From an uncultured Ruminococcus sp. (lineage in GTDB: Bacteria > Bacillota > Clostridia > Oscillospirales > Acutalibacteraceae), in assembly GCA_902790475.1 (NCBI GenBank), contig CADASG010000020.1:1-45458 (forward strand): a stretch of 45,458 bases of DNA, given 5' to 3'. The number at the start of each line of letters is the position of its first letter. Within the stretch, counting starts at the first letter, position 1. Of this stretch, positions 28,354 through 36,455 are shown piece by piece. The translations under genes and the position numbers were made by a program. Below the pieces are notes generated by a model, which saw nothing but the letters and a program-made list of their open reading frames with translations, did no database searches and was not told where the DNA came from.

Positions 28354-29820
28354 ATGTTTAGGGGCATTACCAAACGCTGGATATTAAACACGCTCAGCGT
28401 GATCCTGACTATTATTATCCTGATTGTTGTCGCTCTGATTTTTATTGTCACCTACCTCTTTCAGTCAAGCGTGGAGCAGAGCCTGAACGCAGCAGGCAAC
28501 GAGCTGAGCCTGGTGTTTTCGGGCTATAAAAGCAACAGCTCCACCGATTTTTCTTCCACTGTGCGCGAGTACGTGGAAAACTTTGACAAAAAAGAACAGA
28601 TGGGCGTAATGGTGCTCAACCAAAGCGGCGCGGTAAAGCTTACCTCAACGGGGTTTTTGAACTACGAAAATGAAAAAATGACTGACTTTGAGGAAGCCGC
28701 AAAAAGCGACAGCGGCTACGCGTTCTGGCGCGGCAAGCTCAGCTCGGGCGAAAAAGCCATGAGCGAGACCCGCGTGATCCGCAGCGAAAGCGGCAGCGTG
28801 GTTGGCGGCGTGCGCTACATCGTATCAATGGAACCGGTAAACAGCCGCATAATCCTTTACAGCGTGATCATTGTAGCGATGGGACTGATCATCATCGCGC
28901 TGGTCATTATCCCGGGCTTGATGTTTATCCGCTCTATCGTGCGCCCCATACGGAGACTCAGCGTGATTTCCTCACAGATCGCGCAGGGCGACTTCTCCGC
29001 CTCCGAAAAAATCGAGCACAAATATGACGACGAGATCGGCGATCTCTGCGACGCTGTCAGCGACATGGCAAAGGATCTGCAGACCACCGAGCAGATGAAA
29101 AACGACTTTATTTCACGCGTTTCTCACGAGCTGCGCACTCCTCTGACAGCCATAAAGGGCTGGGCGGAAACCATGCAGCTAAGTGAAAACGGCACTATTG
29201 ACCGCCGCACCTTTGAACGCGGCATGGGCGTTATTATCAAGGAAAGCGGCCGCCTGACAAGCATCGTTGAGGAGCTGCTGGACTTTGGCAGGATACAAAG
29301 CGGCAGAATGGTGCTGATAAACGAAAAGATCGACATCCTTGCCGAGTTTGACGAAACTGTATATATGCTCAAGGATCGCGCCGTGGAAGAAGGTATCCAC
29401 CTGCTCTATGACGAACCCGACGCGATATACCCGCCTGTATACGGCGACCGAAACCGACTCAAGCAGGTATTTTTAAATATTTTAGATAACGCGCTGAAAT
29501 ACACGCCCAAGGGCGGCGTTGTGGCGGCGCAGGTGATCTATTCCGAGGACAATCCCGACGTGATAAAAATCATCGTCACCGACACCGGCTGCGGTATTTC
29601 CGCCGAGGATTTGCCGAAGGTCAAGGAAAAGTTCTTTAAAGCCAACCAGACGGTCGGCGGCTCAGGCATCGGACTTGCAGTTGCAGACGAGATCATGAAC
29701 CTCCACGGCGGCTCGCTTGACATTGAAAGCGGCGAAGGCGTCGGAACCACCGTAACGCTGACCTTCCCGATATATAAAGAAGGGCAAAAAAACGAGCTGC
29801 CCGAAAATATAAAGCTTTAA
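28354..29820 (+). CDS. Sensor histidine kinase
   Basis: A 488-residue membrane kinase. TM1 is at about 10-34, the extracytoplasmic sensor domain at about 38-165, TM2 at about 167-192, and a HAMP domain at 193-245. The HisKA box SHELRTPLTAIKGW has the phospho-accepting H258. The ATPase domain has the N box NILDNALKYTPKGG and the G boxes DTGCGIS and GSGIGL. A GTG three codons earlier is in frame, but ATG 28354 lies eight bases after AAAGGAG. It phosphorylates the preceding regulator (inferred from adjacency). The gene is followed by an inverted repeat that holds repeat copy C. Confidence 0.95.
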   Translation: MFRGITKRWILNTLSVILTIIILIVVALIFIVTYLFQSSVEQSLNAAGNELSLVFSGYKSNSSTDFSSTVREYVENFDKKEQMGVMVLNQSGAVKLTSTGFLNYENEKMTDFEEAAKSDSGYAFWRGKLSSGEKAMSETRVIRSESGSVVGGVRYIVSMEPVNSRIILYSVIIVAMGLIIIALVIIPGLMFIRSIVRPIRRLSVISSQIAQGDFSASEKIEHKYDDEIGDLCDAVSDMAKDLQTTEQMKNDFISRVSHELRTPLTAIKGWAETMQLSENGTIDRRTFERGMGVIIKESGRLTSIVEELLDFGRIQSGRMVLINEKIDILAEFDETVYMLKDRAVEEGIHLLYDEPDAIYPPVYGDRNRLKQVFLNILDNALKYTPKGGVVAAQVIYSEDNPDVIKIIVTDTGCGISAEDLPKVKEKFFKANQTVGGSGIGLAVADEIMNLHGGSLDIESGEGVGTTVTLTFPIYKEGQKNELPENIKL

Positions 29821-29831
29821 GGCAAGAGCGG

Positions 29832-29986
29832 GCAGCGGTTAGTGCGCAGTAACGATTTAAGGCAATACCGCATAATTCAGGTGTGCGGATTGCGAAGTAA
29901 GATTTTTCGTCAGGTTGCACAAATAAATTGAGGTAAGGCTGTCGCCTTGCCGAGATCCCTGATCGTCCCTATACACTAACCGCTGC
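29832..29986 (+). repeat. 13-bp inverted repeat enclosing repeat copy C
   Basis: GCAGCGGTTAGTG (29832-29844) and its exact inverse CACTAACCGCTGC (29974-29986) bracket copy C. Without copy C the two arms would form a hairpin just after the kinase gene, so the element may have inserted into a pre-existing hairpin or terminator. Confidence 0.7.
29857..29955 (+). repeat. Dispersed inverted-repeat element, copy C (right end missing)
   Basis: The first 99 bp match copy A with a single difference (GCGAAG for GCGCAG), then similarity stops after GCCGAGA. The right inverted end is absent, so this is a truncated copy. Confidence 0.9.
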
Positions 29987-30021
29987 TCACTGCCAAATAA
30001 CAACTCCAAAAGAGGTGTATT

Positions 30022-31026
30022 ATGTCTAAAAAAACAAAAAAAATCACATCGATCGGCGGCAGCGCTTTGATCGAAGGCATCATGATGAGAGGTCCCAAGC
30101 GCAGCACGGTTTGCGTGCGCACGGGTGAAAACGAGATTTACAGCGAGGACGTGAATATCACGACCCTTGCCGAGAAATGCGGTTTATTCAAGGTGCCCTT
30201 TTTCAGAGGCATAGCAGGTCTGATCGACTCCATGCGCCTAAGCTACAAGTCGCTGATGCTGGCGGCGGACAAAGCTATTGAGGGCGCTGAGATCGAGGAA
30301 GAACCCTCCAAATTTGAAAAATGGCTCGACGAGAAGTTCGGAGATAAGCTTGTAAGTATTTTGATGACCTTTGCTTCGATCATCGGCGTTGCGCTGGCTG
30401 TAGGACTGTTCTTGTTTTTGCCGTCATTTCTCTTTGATCTCACCGCCAATTTCATTCCTGCGTTCAAGATCGACGAAGCCGCGCACAACGAAGAAATGGT
30501 GCGTCTGTACAAATCAATCTTCGAGGGCGTTCTTAAAATCGTGCTCTTCCTCGGCTACATTGTGATCGTTTCACAGATGGGCGAGATGAAGCGTGTGTTC
30601 CAGTATCACGGCGCCGAGCACAAAACCATCTTCTGCTATGAGAATGAAGAAGAGCTGACAATTCCCAACGTCAAAAAGCAAACACGTTTTCATCCGCGCT
30701 GCGGAACCAGCTTTTTGGTTATAATGCTTCTGTTGAGTATCATAGTGGGACTGTTTGTGCCTGCCAACCCCTTCGGTATCGCATGGCTGCGTCCCGTTTT
30801 CAAGATCTTGCTTATCCCTATCACCTGCGGTCTCGGCTACGAGCTTATCAAGCTTTGCGGCAAGCATGACAACACGCTTACCCGTATTATCGCCGCTCCC
30901 GGTCTGTGGGCGCAGCGCATCACCACCAAGGAACCCGACGACAAGATGATCGAGGTCGCTATCGAAGCGATCAAGGCGGTCATCCCCGAGGACGGCTCCG
31001 ACATCGTAAACAACTGCGGATGCTGA
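30022..31026 (+). CDS. yqhQ: DUF1385 membrane protein (YqhQ family)
   Basis: A 334-residue multi-pass membrane protein of the DUF1385/YqhQ family. The N-terminal SIGGSALIEGIMMRGPK is the family signature. Four or more hydrophobic segments follow (about 115-140, 170-190, 235-255, 265-285). The conserved YHGAEHKTIFCYENEEELT and HPRCGTSF contain His/Cys residues that could bind metal. The molecular function is not established. It overlaps prmC by seven bases, the usual Firmicutes arrangement upstream of prmC/prfA. AGAGGTG lies before the ATG. Confidence 0.93.
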   Translation: MSKKTKKITSIGGSALIEGIMMRGPKRSTVCVRTGENEIYSEDVNITTLAEKCGLFKVPFFRGIAGLIDSMRLSYKSLMLAADKAIEGAEIEEEPSKFEKWLDEKFGDKLVSILMTFASIIGVALAVGLFLFLPSFLFDLTANFIPAFKIDEAAHNEEMVRLYKSIFEGVLKIVLFLGYIVIVSQMGEMKRVFQYHGAEHKTIFCYENEEELTIPNVKKQTRFHPRCGTSFLVIMLLLSIIVGLFVPANPFGIAWLRPVFKILLIPITCGLGYELIKLCGKHDNTLTRIIAAPGLWAQRITTKEPDDKMIEVAIEAIKAVIPEDGSDIVNNCGC

Positions 31027-31859
31027 GAGACATCATAAGCGAATGCCGTCAGTCACTGACCGACGGAGGAATAGAGGATCCCTCGTTTGAGACAGCATGT
31101 ATTGTTGAGGCGGTCACAGGCTATGACCGCACTCATCAAATACTTCACTCAGAAGAAAGCATCAGCGCCGAGTGTGAGGAAAAACTGCGCGCCATGGTAT
31201 GCAGGCGTCTAAAGCACTATCCCCTGCAGTACATACTCGGGAGCTGGAGCTTTATGGGATTCCCTCTGCGCGTTGGAGAAGGCGTGCTGATCCCGCGCGA
31301 CGACACAGAGGTTTGCGTATCGCTGTGTCTTGACTTTCTAAAGAATAAACCAAACGCCCGCGCACTTGATTTGTGCGCGGGAAGCGGCGCGATAGCGATA
31401 GCGCTCAACAAGCTTGCCGATGCGGACGTGACCGCTGTTGAGCTCAGCGAACGCGCGTATAAATTTCTTTCAGAGAATATTAAATCAAACCACGCTCAGA
31501 TAAAAGCTGTGCGCGGTGATATTTTTGTGTGTCACCAAGACTTTCCCGACCGCACCTATGACTTGATCGTTTCAAATCCCCCCTACATCCCCACCGGGGA
31601 GCTGACGGGACTGCAGCCCGAAGTCCGGCATGAACCGGATACGGCGCTGGACGGCGGACAGGACGGGTGCGATTTTTACCGCGCGATCATAAGCGAATGG
31701 AGCCGCAAGCTGAAAAGCGGCGGCGCGCTGGTATTTGAGTTGGGCGAACACCAAAGCGGTATCGTATCTGCTCTTTTAAAGGCTCACGGATTTGAAAATA
31801 TACGAACCGCTGATGACTTCGGAGGTATCCATAGGGCTATAATTGGGACAATGCTCTGA
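31020..31859 (+). CDS. prmC: Release factor glutamine methyltransferase PrmC
   Basis: A 279-residue SAM methyltransferase that methylates the GGQ glutamine of RF1 and RF2. A helical N-terminal release-factor-binding domain (1-75) is followed by the SAM site ALDLCAGSGAIAIAL and the catalytic NPPYIP motif. The open frame extends upstream, but ATG 31020 gives the correct N-terminus and a seven-base overlap with yqhQ. The target gene prfA, often next door, is absent: a recA promoter follows instead. Confidence 0.95.
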   Translation: MLRDIISECRQSLTDGGIEDPSFETACIVEAVTGYDRTHQILHSEESISAECEEKLRAMVCRRLKHYPLQYILGSWSFMGFPLRVGEGVLIPRDDTEVCVSLCLDFLKNKPNARALDLCAGSGAIAIALNKLADADVTAVELSERAYKFLSENIKSNHAQIKAVRGDIFVCHQDFPDRTYDLIVSNPPYIPTGELTGLQPEVRHEPDTALDGGQDGCDFYRAIISEWSRKLKSGGALVFELGEHQSGIVSALLKAHGFENIRTADDFGGIHRAIIGTML

Positions 31860-31897
31860 TTTTAGCTATTTTGTTCGATAAAATATCCTGTTTTTTC

Positions 31898-31926
31898 TTG
31901 TGCAGCACTCCCGTTTATGGTAGAAT
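31898..31926 (+). promoter_or_regulatory. recA promoter
   Basis: -35 TTGTGC (31898-31903), 17-bp spacer, -10 TAGAAT (31921-31926). No Gram-positive LexA box (CGAAC-N4-GTTCG type) was seen in the 130 bp upstream of recA. Confidence 0.65.
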
Positions 31927-31989
31927 AATAGCGGCACGGGAAAGGACAAATATCTTTTCCTACCAAAAAAACGATTTGGAGGTATATGT

Positions 31990-33126
31990 ATGGCAGTAGA
32001 TAAAACAAAAGCGCTGGAAACAGCGATAGCTCAAATTGAAAAACAGTTCGGCAAAGGCGCGGTCATGCGCCTCGGCGAAAACAAACATATGGCGGTGGAG
32101 CACATTTCAACAGGCTCTCTGTCTCTGGATATAGCGCTGGGTATCGGCGGCTTGCCGAGAGGCAGGATCGTGGAGATTTACGGTCCCGAATCCTCGGGTA
32201 AGACCACCCTTTCACTGCACTGCATCGCAGAGGGACAGAAAAACGGCGGCACCGTGGCGTTTATCGACGTTGAGCACGCGCTCGACCCCACCTATGCAGC
32301 GGCGCTCGGCGTTGATGTGGACTCCCTGCTCGTAGCGCAGCCAGACACCGGAGAGGATGCGCTGGAAATCGCCGAGTCGCTTATCCGCAGCGGCGCTATC
32401 GACGTGATCGTTATTGACTCCGTAGCGGCGCTTGTCCCCAAAGCCGAAATCGAGGGTGAAATGGGCGACAGCCATGTTGGTCTGCACGCGCGTCTTATGT
32501 CTCAGGCACTGCGCAAACTGGCAGGCGCGATCAACAAAAGCAACTGCGTAGCCATCTTTATCAACCAGCTGCGTGAAAAGGTCGGCGTTATCTACGGCAA
32601 TCCGGAGGTCACTACAGGCGGCCGCGCACTGAAATTCTACAGCTCCGTGCGCATCGACATTCGCCGTATCGAGACCTTAAAGGTCAACGGTGAAATGGTC
32701 GGCTCGCACACCCGCTGCAAGGTCGTCAAGAATAAGATCGCTCCCCCGTTCCGTGAGGCTGAATTCGACATTATGTACGGCGAGGGCATTTCCCGAGTCG
32801 GCGAGCTGCTTGATTTAGCGGTCAAGGCTGAGGTCGTACAAAAAGCCGGCGCGTGGTTCAGTTACAAGAACGAGCGTTTGGGACAGGGCCGCGACAAGGT
32901 CAAGGAGCTTTTGAAGAACAACCCCGAATTAGCTGATAAAATCGAAGCCGAGCTTTGGGAAAACATTGATAAGCTTTATGAGCGCGGAAAAGCTCCCGGC
33001 AAGAGCAAAAAAAGCGCTAAAGCAGCGGAAGCGGACGCCGAGCCGAAGGATGCTCCCAAGCCTGCCGCTAAAGCTGCTCCCAAAGCCAAAAATGACGCCG
33101 ATATCGACGTATTGATCGAAGACTGA
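31990..33126 (+). CDS. recA: Recombinase RecA
   Basis: A 378-residue strand-exchange ATPase and SOS co-protease. P-loop GPESSGKT at 65-72, Walker [12 protein letters not shown]2 region [17 protein letters not shown]. The C-terminal tail is a long Lys/Ala/Pro-rich segment ending in acidic residues ([10 protein letters not shown]). TTTGGAGGT lies before the ATG. Its stop overlaps the recX start by one base (TGATG), and it heads a long co-directional gene block. Confidence 0.99.
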   Translation: MAVDKTKALETAIAQIEKQFGKGAVMRLGENKHMAVEHISTGSLSLDIALGIGGLPRGRIVEIYGPESSGKTTLSLHCIAEGQKNGGTVAFIDVEHALDPTYAAALGVDVDSLLVAQPDTGEDALEIAESLIRSGAIDVIVIDSVAALVPKAEIEGEMGDSHVGLHARLMSQALRKLAGAINKSNCVAIFINQLREKVGVIYGNPEVTTGGRALKFYSSVRIDIRRIETLKVNGEMVGSHTRCKVVKNKIAPPFREAEFDIMYGEGISRVGELLDLAVKAEVVQKAGAWFSYKNERLGQGRDKVKELLKNNPELADKIEAELWENIDKLYERGKAPGKSKKSAKAAEADAEPKDAPKPAAKAAPKAKNDADIDVLIED

Positions 33127-33734
33127 TGCGCGTAACCGAAATCAGAGCGAGGCGCAAACAACTCAGCGCCTTGTATCTGGACGGTGAATACGCCGTCAGT
33201 ATTGATACAAAAACCCTGCTCGAACAGCGTGTCGATGTGGGAAGCGAGCTCGACGACGAGGATCTGCGGGAGCTGATTTCGCTCAGCGACGAAAACCGCG
33301 CCAAGGAAAAGGCTCTCCGCCTCATCTCCTACCGCAGTCACTCCAAAAAGGAGCTGACCGATAAGATACGCCGCACCGCAACCGATGAAGCTGCGCAAAA
33401 GGCGGCCGACCGTATGGAAGAGCTGGGGCTTGTAAACGACGAGGACTTCGCAAGGCGCTACGCGGAACAGCTGCTGACGGTCAAACACATGAGCAAACGC
33501 GCCGCCGCGATGGAGCTTCAGCGCAAGGGAATCGACCGCGACATGATAGAAGAAACCCTCGGGGAAATCGAGGTCGATCCCCGTGAACAAATCGCTGAAT
33601 TTCTTTCAAAGAAATATAAAAACCTCGATGACGAAAAAATAAAGCGCAGAGCCATAGCTGCCCTCCGTCGGCTGGGCTATGGCTGGGAGGATATTCGCGG
33701 CGCTTTAGATGAAATCGCCGAAGGTGAATTATAA
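33126..33734 (+). CDS. recX: RecX, regulator of RecA
   Basis: A 202-residue helical protein of the RecX family, which binds RecA filaments and limits or modulates their activity. The family blocks YRSHSKKELTDKI and VNDEDFARRYAEQL are visible, and the protein is built of three-helix repeats. Coupling to recA by a TGATG junction matches the classical recA-recX arrangement. The N-terminal 60 residues are beta-rich and typical of longer Firmicutes members. Confidence 0.94.
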   Translation: MRVTEIRARRKQLSALYLDGEYAVSIDTKTLLEQRVDVGSELDDEDLRELISLSDENRAKEKALRLISYRSHSKKELTDKIRRTATDEAAQKAADRMEELGLVNDEDFARRYAEQLLTVKHMSKRAAAMELQRKGIDRDMIEETLGEIEVDPREQIAEFLSKKYKNLDDEKIKRRAIAALRRLGYGWEDIRGALDEIAEGEL

Positions 33735-33752
33735 ATAAGGAATGATACGCAT

Positions 33753-35081
33753 ATGAATTACAAGGTGGGCATCGTGTCGCTTGGCTGCGCCAAAAACCAG
33801 GTTGACGCGGAAATGCTTCTGTACACACTGAAAGAACGCGGCTTTACGATCGTAAACGACCCGGCAAAAGCCGACGCGGTGATAGTGAACACCTGCGGCT
33901 TTATTGACAGCGCAAAGCAGGAGAGCATTGACGAGATCATAGAACTCGGCAAGCTAAAGCGCGAAGGTGTGATAAAAGCGATAGTCGTCACAGGCTGCCT
34001 TGCGGAGCGTTATCAAAATGAGATCACCAAGCAGCTCTACGAGGTTGATGCCGCTGTCGGCATCGGTGCAAATGAGAAAATAGCCGACGTTGTTTCGGAC
34101 GCCCTGAACGGCAGTAAGACAGAGCTTTTCCCGGATAAGCTGCTCCTTCCCCTTTCGGGCGGCAGAGTGCAGTCCACTCCCCCCTATACCGCTTATCTAA
34201 AAATCTCCGAGGGCTGCGACAACCGCTGCACCTACTGCGCGATACCGCTGATACGCGGCAGCTTCCGCAGCAGACCGATGGAGGATGTATTGCGTGAGGC
34301 ACGGGAATTGGCTGACAAGGGCGTTGTTGAGCTGAATGTGATCGCTCAGGACACCACTCGCTACGGCGAGGATCTGTATGGCGAACCTAAAACCGCCGAG
34401 CTGCTCAAAAAATTGTGTGAAATCGAAAATTTGAGCTGGATACGCCTGCTTTACTGCTATCCCGACCGTATCACCGACGAGCTGATCGACGTTATGGCGA
34501 CCGAGGATAAGATCGTAAAATATATCGACGTGCCGCTGCAGCACTGCAACGGCGAAATACTGCACCGAATGAACCGCCGCGGAAACCGCGAGAGCCTGAC
34601 GGCGCTGCTCAATAAGATCCGCGCCCGTATCCCGAACGTGGTGCTGCGCACGACGTTTATCACGGGATTTCCCGGAGAAACCGAGGCTCAGTTTGAGGAG
34701 CTTGCGGAATTCGCCAAGGAAATACGCTTTGAGCGCTTAGGCTGCTTCCCCTACTCTCAGGAGGAGGATACAAAGGCGGCTGAATTCCCCGACCAAACGG
34801 ACGAGGAGTTGCGTCAAAAACGCGCCGATATCATCATGGAACAGCAGCAAAACATTATGGCTGAATACTGTGAAAAGCTTATCGGCACAAAGCTCACGGT
34901 TTTGACCGAGGGTTGGGATCGCCTTGCCGAATGCTGGTTCGGCAGAAGCGCCGCCGACGCCCCCGAGGTTGACGGCAGAGTATTTTTCACCGCCGAGGGA
35001 AAGACTCCGGTTATCGGAGAATTTGCCGAGGTTGAAGTTACAGACTATATGGGTATTGACCCTATCGGCGTGATGGTATAA
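33753..35081 (+). CDS. rimO: Ribosomal protein S12 methylthiotransferase RimO
   Basis: A 442-residue radical-SAM enzyme that adds a methylthio group to an aspartate of ribosomal protein S12. The N-terminal MTTase domain carries three cluster cysteines (SLGCAKNQVDAE, VNTCGFI, VTGCLAERY). The radical-SAM motif is GCDNRCTYCAIP at about 153-164. A C-terminal TRAM domain follows. The CAKNQVDAE variant and the TRAM region distinguish it from MiaB. It lies 18 bp after recX, so it is probably cotranscribed. Confidence 0.96.
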   Translation: MNYKVGIVSLGCAKNQVDAEMLLYTLKERGFTIVNDPAKADAVIVNTCGFIDSAKQESIDEIIELGKLKREGVIKAIVVTGCLAERYQNEITKQLYEVDAAVGIGANEKIADVVSDALNGSKTELFPDKLLLPLSGGRVQSTPPYTAYLKISEGCDNRCTYCAIPLIRGSFRSRPMEDVLREARELADKGVVELNVIAQDTTRYGEDLYGEPKTAELLKKLCEIENLSWIRLLYCYPDRITDELIDVMATEDKIVKYIDVPLQHCNGEILHRMNRRGNRESLTALLNKIRARIPNVVLRTTFITGFPGETEAQFEELAEFAKEIRFERLGCFPYSQEEDTKAAEFPDQTDEELRQKRADIIMEQQQNIMAEYCEKLIGTKLTVLTEGWDRLAECWFGRSAADAPEVDGRVFFTAEGKTPVIGEFAEVEVTDYMGIDPIGVMV

Positions 35082-35096
35082 CCGTAACGCGCTTAT

Positions 35097-35143
35097 GACT
35101 TACAGCGCAATCCGCGCACATGAATTTTGCGGTATTGCCTTAA
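35097..35143 (-). repeat. Dispersed inverted-repeat element, copy D (one end only)
   Basis: On the minus strand this reads TTAAGGCAATACCGCA then AATTCATGTG...GGATTGCGCTGTAAG. It matches the first 46 bp of copy A with a few substitutions. Only the left end remains, in opposite orientation to copies A-C. It sits between rimO and the ribosome binding site of pgsA. Confidence 0.85.
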
Positions 35144-35157
35144 AAGGAACCGATAAC

Positions 35158-35736
35158 ATGAACCTACCTAACAAACTGACGCTGACGCGCATCATCATCG
35201 TGCCGTTTTTCGTTGCGGCAATGCTGATCGACTTTCCGCTTCATCACCTTGCCGCGCTGCTGCTTTTTATAGTCGCGTCCGTGACCGACATGTTTGACGG
35301 CAAAATTGCCCGAAAGCAAAACTTAGTGACCGACTTCGGCAAATTTGCCGATCCTCTGGCGGATAAGTTTTTAGTGCTTGCGGCGCTGCTGTGCTTTGTT
35401 CAAAATGATTTATGCGACTGCGTAGCGGTTATTCTGCTGCTGCTCAGGGAATTCGCGGTGACATCCGTGCGGCTTCTCGCCGCTTCCTCCGGCAAAGTGG
35501 TTGCCGCGAACATTTGGGGCAAGGTCAAAACCGTTACTCAAATGATAGCTGTCATCGGAATAATAGCCATGCAGATCATTAAGGATCTGTGTATATTCGG
35601 AGTGACCCTGCCAAACGGAACAGACGCTCTGTTCTTTATCGCAGGAGAGATTCTGATTTGGATATCCACCTTCTTCGCAATGCTGTCGGGAATTATATAT
35701 CTGCTTGAAAACCGCGAATTCATCAGCGATATCTGA
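35158..35736 (+). CDS. pgsA: CDP-diacylglycerol-glycerol-3-phosphate phosphatidyltransferase
   Basis: A 192-residue membrane enzyme that makes phosphatidylglycerol phosphate, the first committed step to phosphatidylglycerol. The CDP-alcohol motif D-x2-DG-x2-AR-x8-G-x3-D-x3-D is complete within TDMFDGKIARKQ and FGKFADPLADK. Hydrophobic segments flank it. An open frame extends 21 codons upstream, but that part is repeat copy D. ATG 35158 has AAAAGGA nine bases upstream and gives the family N-terminus MNLPNKLTLTRI. Confidence 0.95.
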   Translation: MNLPNKLTLTRIIIVPFFVAAMLIDFPLHHLAALLLFIVASVTDMFDGKIARKQNLVTDFGKFADPLADKFLVLAALLCFVQNDLCDCVAVILLLLREFAVTSVRLLAASSGKVVAANIWGKVKTVTQMIAVIGIIAMQIIKDLCIFGVTLPNGTDALFFIAGEILIWISTFFAMLSGIIYLLENREFISDI

Positions 35737-35786
35737 CCGCGCACTTCCGATGAACCGATAATTCTGCCTAATAAAAGGTGATGCTT

Positions 35787-36455
35787 TTGTTCAAGACAAT
35801 GAAATCCGATATTGACGCTGTGCTTGAGCGCGACCCTGCCGCCAGAACAAGGCTGGAGGTAATGCTGCTCTATTCGGGCTACAAGGCTGTTCGCCGTCAC
35901 CGCCGTGCGCACTGGTGCTTCAATCACAATATGAAATTTATCGCGCGTTACCTTTCTCAGCGCAACCGCCACAAGACGGGCATCGAGATCCACCCCGGAG
36001 CACAGTTAGGCAAGGGAGTGTTTATCGACCACGGCATGGGCGTGGTCATCGGCGAGACCGCCGTAGTGGGCGACTACTGCACCATCTACCAAAACGTTAC
36101 CCTCGGCGGTACAGGTAAAGATGTGGGAAAACGCCATCCCACTCTCGGCAACAATGTACTTGTAGGCTCCGGCGCAAAGGTATTGGGACCCTTTAAGGTG
36201 GGCGACAACGCCCGCATAGCCGCAGGCGCTGTGGTGCTCAGCGAAGTCCCTGCCAACGCAACTGCTGTCGGCGTGCCTGCAAAGATCGTTCGGCTCAACG
36301 GCGTGCGCCACGAAACACTTGACCAGATACACGTACCCGACCCCGTGCTCAACGCGATCTCCGAAATGCAGCAGAGGATCGAAGCACTGGAGAAAGCGGT
36401 TCAAGATAAAGACCGTTCGCTGAAAAGCGACACTGATACGGAGGAAAACTCATGA
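35787..36455 (+). CDS. cysE: Serine O-acetyltransferase
   Basis: A 222-residue hexapeptide-repeat transferase that acetylates serine for cysteine synthesis. The short N-terminal domain is of the EpsC/Gram-positive type. The left-handed beta-helix begins at IEIHPGAQLGKGVFIDHG and carries the active-site histidines and the GGTGKDVGKRHP acceptor loop. In-frame GTG (35778) and ATG (35781) exist, but AAAGG lies eight bases before TTG 35787. That start gives the family N-terminus MFKTMKSDIDAV. It overlaps cysS by ATGA, linking cysteine synthesis to its tRNA charging. Confidence 0.93.
   Translation: MFKTMKSDIDAVLERDPAARTRLEVMLLYSGYKAVRRHRRAHWCFNHNMKFIARYLSQRNRHKTGIEIHPGAQLGKGVFIDHGMGVVIGETAVVGDYCTIYQNVTLGGTGKDVGKRHPTLGNNVLVGSGAKVLGPFKVGDNARIAAGAVVLSEVPANATAVGVPAKIVRLNGVRHETLDQIHVPDPVLNAISEMQQRIEALEKAVQDKDRSLKSDTDTEENS

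Noticed and set aside
31861-31989. LexA/SOS box in front of recA
   Set aside because: I looked for the Gram-positive CGAAC-N4-GTTCG pattern and found only an isolated TGTTCG half, so SOS control cannot be claimed from the sequence.
35737-36451. T-box or SAM riboswitch controlling cysE-cysS
   Set aside because: The gap before cysE is about 50 bases and cysS overlaps cysE. There is no room for such a leader and no motif was seen.
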